Below, piece by piece: positions 21,666 to 32,080 of a DNA stretch of 64,000 nucleotides. This DNA comes from JAGWRA01 sp963711505 (lineage in GTDB: Bacteria > Acidobacteriota > Vicinamibacteria > Vicinamibacterales > CAVVIG01), in contig CAVQEJ010000003.1 in assembly GCA_963711505.1 (NCBI GenBank), forward strand, positions 1 to 64,000, written 5' to 3'. Under the pieces are notes generated by a model, which saw only the letters and a list, made by a program, of their open reading frames with translations, made no database searches and was not told the origin of the DNA. How positions within the stretch are numbered: position 1 is the first letter of the stretch; each line of letters starts with the position of its first letter. A program made the translations under genes and the position numbers.

Positions 21666-21691
21666 GACGGGCCGCCGCCCGGCGGCCCGTC
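21666..21691 (+). terminator. Strong hairpin after the S10 peptidase
   Basis: A perfect 11-base stem (GACGGGCCGCC pairing with GGCGGCCCGTC) around a GCCC loop, 7 bases after the stop codon. No T run follows. Most of this hairpin is part of a 33-base stretch repeated exactly at 28746. Confidence 0.65.
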
Positions 21692-21703
21692 CGTGCCGGA
21701 GAC
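21671..21703 (+). repeat. 33-base dispersed repeat, copy 1
   Basis: Exact match over 33 bases to 28746-28778, 7 kb away. The unit begins GCCGCCGCCCGGCGGCC and ends GTGCCGGAGAC. This copy covers most of the hairpin after the peptidase gene. Confidence 0.7.
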
Positions 21704-21732
21704 GGTTGGCAGGGTTCCCGCCGGCGATCCAC

Positions 21733-22041
21733 TCAGCGCTTCCACCCGACAATGACCTCGAACGCATCGCGTCGCCAGACGACCTCCGCGTGAAGTTCGG
21801 CCGCCGGCGTCATCATCAGTTCCAGATTCAGAGGCAGATACGTGTCCGCGCCCTTGCCGACTGTCCCTTCGACGCCTTCAAGGGCATCTATGAAAGGGCG
21901 TACGATCTCGGGCTCAATCGCTGCACGACCCTCCGTCCGAATCCCGCACGTGGCGCCGTGCTCGCCGAAACCGAGCAGAGCGTCAATGCGCCCACGGCTG
22001 CGCGATTGGGCGGGAAGCGGAGTGAAGGTCGCCGGACGCAC
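21733..22041 (-). CDS. Hypothetical protein, start uncertain
   Basis: A minus-strand reading frame ending at 21733 gives about 100 residues with natural composition, for example GRIDALLGFGEHGATCGIRT and TYLPLNLELMMTPAAELHAE. The sequence looks genuinely coding (mixed hydrophobic and acidic, little Arg/Pro excess), unlike most shadow frames here. The GTG at 22041 is only the nearest upstream start; the true start or an indel could lie further up. No family recognised. Confidence 0.35.
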   Translation of the reverse strand: MRPATFTPLPAQSRSRGRIDALLGFGEHGATCGIRTEGRAAIEPEIVRPFIDALEGVEGTVGKGADTYLPLNLELMMTPAAELHAEVVWRRDAFEVIVGWKR

Positions 22042-22302
22042 CAGCCCCGGTGGCGGGCCCGTCCCGACGTGGCTGTGAGGAGGCCGCCGGCGAGCGCCGG
22101 GCTGACGTATGTGATTATTTGTTCCTTTGGCGTAATCAACTGTTTTAGTCGGTAGAGCGGTCGCCTTCCGGTCGTAAGATACGGTCTGCTGTAGAAGCCA
22201 ATCAGGTGCTGTTGGAGGATATCCCCTGGCCGCCGGTGCGTTGCTTGGGATGGTTGTTATGACGGCGTGTACCGTGAAGCGTCGCAGCAGAGGGTGCCGC
22301 TT

Positions 22303-25140
22303 ATGGAATCCCGGTTCAAGGGACGCGCGTTGATGCGAGCAAAGGCATTGTGTGTCGCCGGACTGGTGCTGGGGCTGAGCGCGACGTTGCTCGCCTACGG
22401 GCTGGCCGGGGGCCAGCAGGTGTCCAGCCCGCCGGCCGACGCAGTCGCCACGATGTCGGTCGCCGCACAGAACGCGCTGGTCCAGCAGTACTGCGTCGGT
22501 TGTCACGACGATGCGCAGAAGACGGGGGGGCTGTCGCTGGAGGCCTTCGACGCCGCGCATCCGGATTCGACCGTGGTGGCGATGATGGTCGGCAAGCTCC
22601 GGGCCGGCGCGATGCCGCCGAAGAACATGCCGCGTCCGGACGCGGGCACGCTCTACACCTTCATCACGGCGCTGGCGGGGGAAGGATCGGCGGTGCCGGT
22701 CGCGAGTCACGCTGCGCCGGCGGCCGCGCCCACGGCGGCACCGGCCGTGTTCGCGCCGCAGGTAATCGCCTTCCCGCACGCGGGCGACTCGATGACGGTG
22801 GAGGCACAGAACACGATGGTGCACACCATCTGTATCCAGTGCCACACGGACAAGCGCAAGCCTGGCGGCCTCTCGTTCGAGCACTTCGATATGGCGCAGG
22901 CACCGGCGCACGCGAAGATCGCCGAAGACATGCTGGCGAAACTGCGGGCCGGGATGATGCCTCCGCAGACGGCGCCGAAGCGGCCCGACGAGGCGTCGAT
23001 TCACGCCTTCGTGGTGTCGCTGGAGAACCGGGTCGATCGGCAGGCGGCGCTGCATCCCGATCCGGGCTCGCGGCTGTTTCAGCGGCTCAACCGCGTGGAG
23101 TACGCGAATTCTATCAGCGCCATGCTCGGGCTGAACGTGGATGTCAGCCAGTGGCTGCCGCCCGACACGATGAGCCACAACTTCGACAACATCGCCGACG
23201 TGCAGGGGGTCTCGCCCACGCTGCTGCAGGCGTATCTCGACGCGGCCGACCAGATCAGCCGGCTCGCCGTCGGCGACATCGGCGCGACGCCAGCGTCGGT
23301 GAGCTACGAGACGGACAACTTTGCGTCGCAGATGAACCGCGTGCCGGGAGCGCCGATGGGCACTCGCGGCGGGCTGTCGGTCGTCCACATCTTCCCGGCT
23401 GACGGCCAGGTACCCGCTTCAAGCTCCTGCTGTTCGATACGCCGGTCGGCACGCTGTTCGGCCTGACGACGCTGGGCCAGCAGATCGAAGTGTCGATCGA
23501 CGGCCGGCGGGTTGCGTTGCTCGACATCGATCCACAGATGAGCGAAACGGGGCCGCACGGCATGACGCTCGAAACGGCGCCCATCGAGGTGAAGGCGGGG
23601 CCGCAGCGGGTGACGGCTGCCTTCGTGGAGCGGTCGGCCGGTCCGATCGACGACCTGATGGCGCCGCACGAGTTCACGCTGGCCGATCCGAACATAGGTT
23701 CCGCCCCGGGGGTCACGACGCTGCCGCACCTCAAGGACCTGACCATCACGGGGCCGTTCACCGTCACGGGCGTGTCGGACACCGTCAGCCGGCAGCAGAT
23801 CTTCATCTGCCGGCCGGTGACGGCGGCCGACGAGATCCCGTGTGCGACGAAGATCGTGACGCGTCTGGCGGAAGAGGCCTATCGGCGGCCCGTGACGGCG
23901 ACGGACCTGAAGCCGCTGCTGACGTTCTTCCAGCGGGGCCGGCAGCAGGGGAACTTCGAGTCGGGCATCCGGATGGCGCTGCAGGCGATCCTCATCAGTC
24001 CCGACTTCCTGTTTCGGCTGGAGCGGGCCGCAGGCGTGGCGCGCGCGGGACAGGACTACCGGATCAGCGACGTGGCGCTCGCCTCGCGCCTGTCGTACTT
24101 CCTCTGGGCCATGCCGCCCGACGCCGAGCTGGTGAAGCTGGCGAGCGCCGGGCGGCTGCACGAGCCGGCCGTGCTGGACGCGCAGGTGCACCGGATGCTG
24201 CGCGATCCGCGATCGTTCGCGCTCGCCACCCGGTTCGCGGCGCAGTGGCTGCGGCTGCAGGACGTCGACAAGGTCCACCCCGACGCGTTCCTGTTTCCGC
24301 AGTACGACGGGCGGCTCGCGGAGGCGATGAAGCAGGAGACGGAGAACTTCTTCGCCGGCATCGTCAGGGACGATCGGAGCGTGATGGATCTGCTGACGGC
24401 CAACTACACCTACGTGAACCAGCGGCTGGCGAGCTTCTACGGCATTCCAAATGTGGCGGGACCGGAGTTCCGCAAGGTGTCGCTGGACGGGACGCACCGC
24501 CGCGGGCTGCTGGGGCAAGGCAGCATCCTCGTCGAAACGTCGGTGGCGAACCGGACCGATCCGGTCCTGCGGGGCAAGTGGGTGCTGGAGGTGCTGCTCG
24601 GGCAGCCGCCGCCCCCCCCGCCGCCCAACGTGCCGCCGTTGTCGGCCACCGGCGCGGTGAGCGCCGACGGCAAGCCGCTGTCGGTGCGGCAGCGGATGGA
24701 AGAGCACCGCAGGAGTCCGTTCTGCGCGTCGTGCCACAAGATGATCGATCCCATCGGCCTGGCGCTCGAGAACTTCGATGCCACCGGGCACTGGCGGATC
24801 CGCGACAACGCCGTGTCGGTGGATGCATCGACGACGCTGTACGACGGGACGAAGATGAGCGGGCTGGACGGCCTGGGGGCGGCGCTGCTGAAGCACCAGG
24901 ATACATTTATCCGCGTGTTCACCGAGAATCTCATGGCGTACGCCATCGGCCGGCAGATCGAGTACTTCGACATGCCGACCGTCCGGACGATCGTCCACCG
25001 CGCGGCGGGCGACGGGAACCGGTTTTCCTCGTTCGTTCTCGGCATCGTCAACAGCGATGCCTTCCGCATGCAGCCGGATGCCCACGGGCACGCTCACCGC
25101 CGAGAGCAGCCAGCCCGGGCGGCATTCGAAGGGGCAGTAG
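22303..25140 (+). CDS. DUF1592-family cytochrome-like protein (DUF1587/1592/1588/1585)
   Basis: Large exported protein, about 945 residues, of the planctomycete/acidobacterial group that combines DUF1587, DUF1592, DUF1588 and DUF1585. A signal anchor (about 12-36) is followed by two cytochrome-c-like CxxCH sites, CVGCH near 64 and CIQCH near 176. Next come RLFQRLNRVEYANSI (DUF1587), RLSYFLWAMPPDAELVKLA (DUF1592), RRGLLGQGSILVETS with CASCH (DUF1588), and IGRQIEYFDMPTVR (DUF1585). A double insertion at GTAC 23410-23413 breaks it. A final indel near 25078 hides the stop; corrected, it ends at TAG 25138-25140. It is first in an operon with the DUF1552 gene 14 bases on. The biochemical role of the family is not established. 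Confidence 0.9.
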
Positions 25141-25154
25141 GGAGGTCCGAGGCG

Positions 25155-26562
25155 ATGTTCATTACGCAGAAGCATCTGTCGCGACGCACGGTACTGAAGG
25201 GGATGGGCGTGACGCTGGCGTTGCCGTTCCTGGACGCGATGGTGCCAGCCGGCGGGGCGTGGGCGCAGACCCCGGCGGCGAAGGCCATGGGCCGCACGCG
25301 GCTGGTGGCGATGGAAATGGTGCATGGCGCGGCGGGTAGCGCCGACCTCGGGCGCAAGCAGCACATGTGGTCGCCGGCGGCGACCGGCACGGACTTCGAC
25401 CTGTCGCCGACGAGCCTGCGGTCGCTGGAACCCTACCGCGACTATCTGACGATCGTCAGCGGAACGGCTGACCACGCGGCCGAGGCGTGGGACGCGCTGG
25501 AGGTGGGCGGCGACCACTTCCGGTCGAGCGCGACGTTCCTGACGCAGGCGCACCCGAAGCAGACGGAAGGGTCGGACACCCACGCGGGGATGTCGATCGA
25601 CCAGATCTACGCAAAGGAGTACGGCCAGAGCAGCGCGATCCCGTCGATGCAGCTCTGCATCGAGCCGGTGGATGAGGGCGGCGGCTGCTCCTACGGCTAC
25701 GCGTGCGTGTACATGGACACGATATCGTGGGCGGCGCCGGACGAACCGCTCCCGATGATCCGGAACCCGCGGGCCGTCTTCGATCAGATGTTCGGCCTGG
25801 GCGGCTCGCCGGCGGATCGAGCCGCCCGCCAGAAAGCGAACGCGAGTCTGCTCGACTTCGTCCACACGCGCGTGACCGAGCTGAAGCAGGATCTCGGACT
25901 GGCCGACCGGCAGCGGCTGGACGCCTACCTCAACGACGTCCGCGAGATCGAGCGGCGCATTCAGAACATCGAGGCGCACAATCGCAGCGGCGAGATGCGA
26001 AACCTGCCGGAGGCGCCGATCGGCGTCCCGACTCGTTCCACGAGCACGTCCACCTGATGATGGATCTGCATGGCGGCTGGCGTTCCAGGCGGACCTGACG
26101 CGCGTGTTCGCCTTCAAGCTGTCACGGGACGTGTCGGCCCGCGTCTTCCCGGGCAGCGGCGTCGATGCCGCGTTCCACCCGGCATCGCACCATCAGGAGA
26201 AGCCGGAGCGGCTGGCGGATTACCAGAAGATCAACACCTACCACGTCTCCATGCTTCCGTATTTCCTCTCGAAGCTCAAGAACATCGCCGAGGGTGACAG
26301 CAACCTGCTGGAGCGGAGTCTGATCCTCTACGGCTCGCCGATGGGCGACTCGAACCTGCACAACCACCGGCGCCTCCCGCTCATCATGATGGGGCACGCC
26401 AACGGCGAGCTGAAGGGCAACCGTCACATCGAGGCGCCGGACGGGTACCCGATGGCGAATGTCTGGTTGTCGGTGCTCAACAAGCTGGGCGTCGAGAAGG
26501 AAAAGTTCAGCGACAGTACCGGCGCCATGGAACTCAACTCGACGGTCACGACGACGGCCTGA
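25155..26562 (+). CDS. DUF1552 Tat-exported protein
   Basis: Member of the DUF1552 family, about 470 residues, almost always encoded next to DUF1592 proteins. It starts with a twin-arginine signal (LSRRTVLKGMGVTLALPFL) and contains family stretches such as TFLTQAHPKQTEG, HAGMSIDQIYAKEY, YLNDVREIERRIQN and LILYGSPMGDSNLHNHRRLP. Indels near 26033, 26070 and 26078 disturb the middle; repaired, it reads FHEHVHLMMDLMALAFQADL. GGAGG at 25141-25145 lies nine bases before the ATG. The pairing with the haem-containing DUF1592 protein suggests a joint periplasmic redox or hydrolytic complex; the reaction is unknown. Confidence 0.9.
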
Positions 26563-26582
26563 AGGAACCGGAGGGTCTGACG

Positions 26583-28432
26583 ATGCGGCAACGACTGTTC
26601 GGCGGTGTCTGTCTGAGCGTAGTTGGCGCGCTGTGCTGTTCGGCTCTGCTCCTCGCGGCCGCCAGCGATGCTCCGGTGGCCGACGCGGCGATGCAGGGAA
26701 ATCGGGCGGCCGTGAAGAACCTGCTCGAGCACGGCGCCGACGTCAACGCCGCCCAGCACGGACGGCATGACCGCGCTGCACTGGGCCGCGCTCCAGGGCG
26801 ACGCGCCGATGGCCGAAATGCTGCTCTACGCAGGCGCGGACGTCTCGGTAGGCACGCGGCTGGGCGCCTTCACGCCCCTGGACCTGGCGGCCAAGAACGG
26901 CCACGCGGTCGTCGTCGAGGCGCTGCTCAAGGCGGGTGCCAATGCGGAGGCGGCCGACGCCTACGGGGACTCGCCGCTCATGCTGGCCGCCGAGTCGGGA
27001 AGCGCCGACGCCGTGTCGGCCCTGCTGGCCCACGGCGCCGACGTGAATGCGCAGGAGTTGGTGCGGGGCGAGACGGCGCTGATGTTCGCCGCGGCGTACG
27101 GGCGGACGGCTGCCGTCAAAGTGCTTCTCGCGCATGGCGCCGACTGGAAGCCCACCACAAAGGTGTTCGACTGGGCCAAGCTGTCCAAGAACGACCCGCG
27201 CCTGGCCAGCTTCGAAGCCGTCCGGGTGCTCGGCGGTGGCCAGGCGGCCAAGCCCGCGACAGGCGGCCAGGGGGCGGCTACGGGACGTGAGGCCGGAGCC
27301 GGGGCGGCACAGACGAAGAGTCGCGCAGCCGTCAGCCGCCGTGAGGAGCCGCAGCGCGGCGCCGGAAGTGCGGCGCCGGCCGGGGGACAGAGCGCAAAGG
27401 GGGGCGGAGGCTCGCGGGCCGAGGGCAAGGCGCCTCAGCGGCTGGCGTACCCAGGATCTCGTCGGCACGCAGGGCGGTCTGACGGCGCTCATGTTCGCCA
27501 GCCGGCAGGGCTATCTGGACACCGTGCAGACGCTGATCGACAGCGGCGCCGATGTCAACGAAGTCGATCCCGGCGACCACACCAGCGCGTTGCTCATCGC
27601 GACGATCAACGGCACTTCGATGTCGCCATGGCTTTGCTCAATCATGGCGCGAATCCCGAATCTGGCCGAGACCAACGGCGTAACGCCGCTCTACGGCGTG
27701 CTAAATTGCATCTGGGCGGCGAAAACCGAATACCCGCAGCCCGAGGCCCAGACGCAACAGAAGACGTCGTATCTGGATCTGATGCGCGCGCTGCTCGATC
27801 GCGGCGCCAATCCCAATGCCCGGCTGAAGATGAAGGTCTGGTACTCAGGCTACAACCGTGACATGTCGGGGCTGGACGAGACCGGCGCGACACCCTTCTG
27901 GCGCGCGGCGTATGCCGATGACGTCCAGGCCATGAAGCTGCTGGTTGCCCACGGCGCGGACCCCAGCCTCGCGACGGAGAAGCTGGCGGCGGGCGGCCGC
28001 TTCTACCAGGAAGCGACGAGCAAGGATTCTCTCGGGACTGCTGCCGGTGCCGGTGGGCGGACCGAACATCTCGCCGTTGGCCGCGGCGTCGGGCGAGTCC
28101 TACGGGTCGAGCTTCACGGCATTCGAGCACCGGTACGCGCCGACGGGCATGCTGACGGCGGTTCGGTACCTCGTGGAGGTGCTGCACGCGAACGTCAACG
28201 TCCGGGACGCCGAAGGCAACACCCCGCTGCACAATGCCGCAGCTCGCGGTGACAACCGGATGATCCTGTATCTCGTCTCCAAGGGTGCGGACATCAAGGC
28301 CGTCAACCGCAAGGGGCAGACCGTGGCCGATATGGCCAATGGGCCCTACCAGCGGATCAGCCGTTCCCCCAGACCATCGCCCTGCTCCAGCGGCTGGGCG
28401 CCAGGATCGAGCACAAGTGCGTGTCGTGCTGA
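26583..28432 (+). CDS. Secreted ankyrin-repeat protein
   Basis: Exported protein of about 615 residues built from ankyrin repeats, which mediate protein binding. A signal peptide (1-26) precedes repeats such as GMTALHWAALQGDAPMAEML, LDLAAKNGHAVVVEALLKAG, GETALMFAAAYGRTAAVKVL and GNTPLHNAAARGDNRMILYL. A low-complexity Ala/Gly/Gln linker (about 27240-27440) splits the repeats into two blocks. Frameshifts occur near 26755, 27450 (an extra C after GTAC), 27612 and 27655 (compensating), 28030 and 28365. It ends with CVSC. It starts 20 bases after the DUF1552 gene with GGAGGG upstream, so it belongs to that operon and may bind one of those proteins. Confidence 0.88.
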
Positions 28433-28745
28433 TCCGGTGAGAACCGCGCTACCGGCACGATCAGGGGGTGCCCGGCCGCGCAGGCGCGGCAAGATTGCCT
28501 GACGTCAGGCCAATTGATCGAGGCAGGGGTGCCAGCCTCGGCACGCGCCGGCAGTACAGTCGTGTGCGCCCGGCCCCAACTCTTCGCGCGGGACGCGCCC
28601 TTCCAGCCACGCCTTCAGCAGACAACCAGGGATGATGAGTGCCGTGCCGAGAGTCGCGCGCACGGGTCCCGGTCGCCACGACCGTCGCGGGAGCGACGGT
28701 GATGCGCTCGGTGGAACCAGAGAGCTGCCTTCGATGGAGGCCGGT

Positions 28746-28778
28746 GCCGCCGCCCGGCGGCCCGTCCGTGCCGGAGAC
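28746..28778 (+). repeat. 33-base dispersed repeat, copy 2
   Basis: Identical to 21671-21703. Here only the internal part of the hairpin is conserved, because the bases to the left differ. It is not next to a stop codon in this location. Confidence 0.7.
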
Positions 28779-28828
28779 CCGCACGTGGAAGCCCGGCCGA
28801 CCCGCCTGAACCCTCCAGGGGCGCACGA

Positions 28829-28960
28829 ATAACCCGGAAACCCGGAAACCCGGAAACCCGGGAACCTGGACCCGGGAACCTGGAACCCGGAACCCGGAAC
28901 CCGGAACATGGAACCAGAACCTGCGGAACCCGCGGAACCCCTGGAACCCGCAGAACCCTC
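28829..28960 (+). repeat. Degenerate tandem repeat of ACCCGGAA type
   Basis: About 130 bases made of 7-9 base units of the form ACCCGGAA, with drift to AACCTGG and AACCCGC toward the right. The first units are nearly perfect. It lies just upstream of the kinase gene and probably arose by slippage. Confidence 0.8.
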
Positions 28961-29014
28961 TCTCGATCATCTCTCCCCTGTCGGACGAACCCCTACGGCA
29001 ACACGCGTCGTTCT

Positions 29015-31693
29015 GTGCAATCTTCAAGGCTCGAAGGGGGCCGGCCGATAAAGAGCGTGCTAGCATTCCGGCAACCCGAGGCAGCGTTCCCGAATCGATG
29101 CGCAGAGCCCGTCCAATCGTCCCCGCGCCGCATCGTCCGAAGCCCCCGCGACGACGAACGATCGGGAGCGCGAAGAGCCGCGCGCATCTTCATCGCCGGC
29201 GCCAGCGAGGCGCTCGCCTCGTCGCTCGACTACGAACGGACGCTGAGCACGATCGCCAGGCTGGCCATCCCGCAGTTCGCCGACTGGACGGCCGTGCATC
29301 TGCGCCAGCCCGACGGCGGCGTGCGGTGGACGGCGGCGGCGCATCGCGACGCGGCCTGCGAGCGGCTCCTGCTGGACTGGTACGAGCAGCATCCGTTCGA
29401 GCCCAATCACGACGGGGTCGTGCCGGGGGTGCTGCGGAACAATCGCGCGGTGTTCCGCCCGCGGATCGCCCGGCGGCAGCTGCGGGCCTGGGCCGAGAGC
29501 CCGGCCGCGCTCGAGCGGATGGAGACGATCGGCGTCCGCTCGGTGATCTGCGTGCCGCTCGACATCGACGGGCAGGCTCTGGGAGCCGTGCTGTTCGTGC
29601 GCGGCGTCGGACGCGGCGCATTCGATCACGAGGACCTGCTGCTGGCCGAGGATCTCGGCCGGCGCGCGGCGCAGGCGATCGAGCACGCGCGGCTGCATCA
29701 GACCCTGCAGGAACGGGAAGCCCTCTACGAGATGACGTTCGAGCAGGCGCCCGTCGGCGTCTCGCACCAGGGGCTGGACGGCCGCTGGCTGCGTGTGAAC
29801 GAGCGGCTGTGCGAGCTGCTCGGCTACACGAAGGACGAGCTGCTGGCCCGGTGCTTCCCGGACATCACGCATCCCGCCGACCTGCCGCACGAGCTCGAGC
29901 TGCGCGAGCGCGTGCTGTCGGGCGAGCTGACGCGGGTCCGGTACGAGAAGCGCTTCCTGCGGAAGGACGGTGACGTCCTGACGGCCTCGGTGACCCTCGC
30001 GCTGGTGCGCGGGCAGACCGGCGCGCCCGACCACTTCCTGACGGTCGCCGAGGACCTCAGCCCGCTGCGGCAGGCCGAGCACGCCCTGCAGAGCGAGCAG
30101 GGCCGGACCGCCTTCGCTCTGGAGGCGGCGGGCGTCGGCGCCTGGGAGATCGATCTGCGCAGCGGGTGGCTCGCGGCGAGCGGGGCGATGGCGGAGGTGC
30201 ACGGCCTGGCGCCCGAAGACTTTCCCACGACGATCAACGGCTATCTGGATCTGCTGCACCCCGAGGATCGCCTGGCCCTGTCGACGCGTCTCGCGCGCGC
30301 CCGCTCGGGCGCGGTCGGGCGGAGCTTCGACCGGCAGTTCCGGATCGTCCGGCCGGGCGGCGTCGTGCGCTGGCTGCAGGCGCGGGGACAGGTCTTCGAG
30401 AACAGCCTCGTCCGCGGCGTGGTGCTGGACATCACGGCACGACGGGAGTTCGAGGAGCGCATCCAGCACACGCAGAAGCTCGAGGCCGTCGGCCGGCTGG
30501 CGAGCGGCATGGCCCACGATTTCAGCAACGTGGTGGCGGCAATCATGGGCTACACCGAGGTCATGCTGCAGCAGGTCGCCGAGACCGACCCGATGCGCGC
30601 GGACCTGCACGAGGTGCAGGCGGCCGCCGAGCGGGCGGTGCACCTGACGCGGCAACTGCTCGCCTTCGGACGCCAGCGGCCGTGGCAGCCACAGGTGATG
30701 AGCCTGAACGTCGTCGTGTCGAAGATGGCGGCGCTGCTCGCCCGGCTGCTCGGCGACGAGGTGGAGCTGCGGATTGCCCTGGACCCGGCCGTCGCACCGG
30801 TGCGGATCGACGAGGGGCAGTTCGAGCAGGTGCTGATGAACCTGGCGATCAACGCCCGCGATGCGATGCACGACGGTGGCGTGCTGACGATTGCGACCGA
30901 CAGCGACACGGGCTTCGTGCGGCTGGTCGTAAGCGACAGCGGCACCGGCATCGATTCGGCCACGCGGAGCCGGATCTTCGAGCCGTTCTTCACGACGAAG
31001 GGGGAGAAGGGCACCGGGCTGGGCCTCGCCACGGTCTACGGCATCGTCCAGCAGAGCGGTGGGGATATCACCGTGACGAGCGAGCCGGGACGCGGCGCGA
31101 CGTTCGAGGTCCGGCTGCCGGCCGTCCAGCCGATCGAGCCGCTGCCGGCCGCCGCCGCCGCGCGGCGGCCGCAGGGACCGGTTCGAACCGTCCTCGTCGT
31201 CGACGCCGACGAGGCGGTGCGCAAGCTGCTGGTCCGGCTGCTCGGCCAGCGCGGGCTGCGCGTGGTGGAAGCCGGCAGCGCGGCGCGGGCCCTCGCGATG
31301 GCCGCCGAACTGGGCGCCTCGTCGGTCGACCTGCTGATGACCGACATGACGATGCCGCGGGCGGCCGGCTTCGATCTGGCCGCGAACGTGCGCGCCATCC
31401 TGCCGGGCCTGCCCGTCATCTTCATGAGCGGGCAGACCGACGGCCCCGAAGTCGACCGCCTCCGGCACGAGACCGGCGCCACGCTGCTCGAGAAGCCCTT
31501 CAGTACGGCGAGCGTGCTGGCGGCCATCGAGCGCATCAGACCCCCGTCCGGCGGATTGGTCGCCGGCTCGGACTCGATTCGAGGCCCACTGGCGCGTTTC
31601 CGTCCTCCCGCCGCCCGTCCGCCTTCCTCCCTCTCCGGTGCGCGTCCGTCAGTGCGGTCTCTCGGGTTGACATCTGACCCGAAGAAGCCCTAG
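29015..31693 (+). CDS. Hybrid histidine kinase: GAF-PAS-PAS-HK-receiver
   Basis: Cytoplasmic hybrid kinase with an intact frame, 892 residues from the first ATG. Domains: GAF (about 60-225), PAS (235-360; FEQAPVGVSHQGLDGRWLRV), PAS (370-495), HisKA with His501 in GMAHDFSN, an ATPase domain (NLAINARDAM, DSGTGID, FEPFFTTKGEKGTGLGLAT) and a C-terminal receiver with Asp777 in MTDMTMP. There are no membrane segments, so it senses an internal signal, perhaps a small molecule through GAF or PAS. The start is uncertain: the ATG at 29015 lacks a clear ribosome site and a GTG at 29057 is possible. The last 45 residues are Pro/Ser/Arg-rich, and its TAG stop falls inside the -10 element of the PadR gene. 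Confidence 0.9.
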   Translation: MQSSRLEGGRPIKSVLAFRQPEAAFPNRCAEPVQSSPRRIVRSPRDDERSGARRAARIFIAGASEALASSLDYERTLSTIARLAIPQFADWTAVHLRQPDGGVRWTAAAHRDAACERLLLDWYEQHPFEPNHDGVVPGVLRNNRAVFRPRIARRQLRAWAESPAALERMETIGVRSVICVPLDIDGQALGAVLFVRGVGRGAFDHEDLLLAEDLGRRAAQAIEHARLHQTLQEREALYEMTFEQAPVGVSHQGLDGRWLRVNERLCELLGYTKDELLARCFPDITHPADLPHELELRERVLSGELTRVRYEKRFLRKDGDVLTASVTLALVRGQTGAPDHFLTVAEDLSPLRQAEHALQSEQGRTAFALEAAGVGAWEIDLRSGWLAASGAMAEVHGLAPEDFPTTINGYLDLLHPEDRLALSTRLARARSGAVGRSFDRQFRIVRPGGVVRWLQARGQVFENSLVRGVVLDITARREFEERIQHTQKLEAVGRLASGMAHDFSNVVAAIMGYTEVMLQQVAETDPMRADLHEVQAAAERAVHLTRQLLAFGRQRPWQPQVMSLNVVVSKMAALLARLLGDEVELRIALDPAVAPVRIDEGQFEQVLMNLAINARDAMHDGGVLTIATDSDTGFVRLVVSDSGTGIDSATRSRIFEPFFTTKGEKGTGLGLATVYGIVQQSGGDITVTSEPGRGATFEVRLPAVQPIEPLPAAAAARRPQGPVRTVLVVDADEAVRKLLVRLLGQRGLRVVEAGSAARALAMAAELGASSVDLLMTDMTMPRAAGFDLAANVRAILPGLPVIFMSGQTDGPEVDRLRHETGATLLEKPFSTASVLAAIERIRPPSGGLVAGSDSIRGPLARFRPPAARPPSSLSGARPSVRSLGLTSDPKKP

Positions 31694-31707
31694 ACTTGGG
31701 TCAGATG
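31667..31707 (+). promoter_or_regulatory. PadR promoter with inverted-repeat operator
   Basis: TTGACA (31667-31672) and TAGACT (31691-31696) are spaced 18 bases apart. A perfect 10-base inverted repeat, CATCTGACCC (31671-31680) and GGGTCAGATG (31698-31707), brackets the -10 element and ends on the start codon. Transcription would begin at or within a few bases of the ATG, giving a leaderless message. The repeat is the likely binding site for PadR itself, so autorepression is expected. Confidence 0.75.
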
Positions 31708-32076
31708 TCGACCCGAAAAGCGAACCGCACCCGGCAGGACGAACGGCTGGCGCTCCTCCAGGGGACGCTGGACCTCCTCATCCTGCGCACGCTCGTCTTC
31801 GGCCCGCAGCACGGCCAGGGGATCGCGCGGGCCATTCAACAGACCTCGGAGGACGCGCTGCTGGTGGAGCATGGAGCGCTCTACCCGGCGCTGCAGCGCC
31901 TGGAGGAGCGCGGGTGGATCAGCGCGTCCTGGGGGACGTCCGACAACAACCGCCGCGCGCGCTTCTATCGCCTGACGGCGAACGGCCGCGCGCAGCTCGC
32001 GCGCGAGACGTCGCGCTGGCGCCGGCTGGCCGCGGCCATCGGCCGCGTCCTGGGGCCCGAGGCGGAGCAGGCCTGA
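31705..32076 (+). CDS. PadR-family transcriptional regulator
   Basis: Winged-helix repressor, 123 residues. The N-terminal domain LLQGTLDLLILRTLVFGPQ, the recognition region ALLVEHGALYPALQRLEERG and the wing SDNNRRARFYRLT are typical of PadR. The ATG at 31705 lies inside an inverted repeat and has no ribosome site, in keeping with leaderless translation. An ATG 9 bases upstream overlaps the -10 element and is unlikely. Its stop is 4 bases before the permease gene, the standard arrangement in which PadR controls a MacB-like permease. Confidence 0.92.
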   Translation: MSTRKANRTRQDERLALLQGTLDLLILRTLVFGPQHGQGIARAIQQTSEDALLVEHGALYPALQRLEERGWISASWGTSDNNRRARFYRLTANGRAQLARETSRWRRLAAAIGRVLGPEAEQA

Positions 32077-32080
32077 GGTC

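Larger units (their letters stand above)
28433..29014. other. Intergenic region with palindrome and repeats
   Basis: About 580 bases between the ankyrin operon and the hybrid kinase. It holds a perfect 14-base palindrome (GCCTGACGTCAGGC, 28497-28510), the second copy of the 33-base repeat (28746-28778), and a degenerate tandem array (28829-28960). Short minus-strand frames exist at 28505-28910, but none has convincing family or start evidence. Confidence 0.5.

Noticed and set aside
23304..26117. Long minus-strand frame opposite the DUF1592/DUF1552 genes
   Set aside because: Composition is that of a shadow frame (Arg, His, Gln, Val excess), and the plus strand carries clear family motifs throughout.
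28505..28909. Minus-strand frame with a plausible stretch ending HPCLDQLA
   Set aside because: No start signal or family match, and it overlaps repeated non-coding elements; evidence was too weak to list as a gene.
28829..28960. Possible CRISPR array
   Set aside because: Units are 7-9 bases with no unique spacers; it is a simple tandem repeat. The 44020 and 55005 arrays likewise lack repeat-spacer structure, and no cas gene is present.
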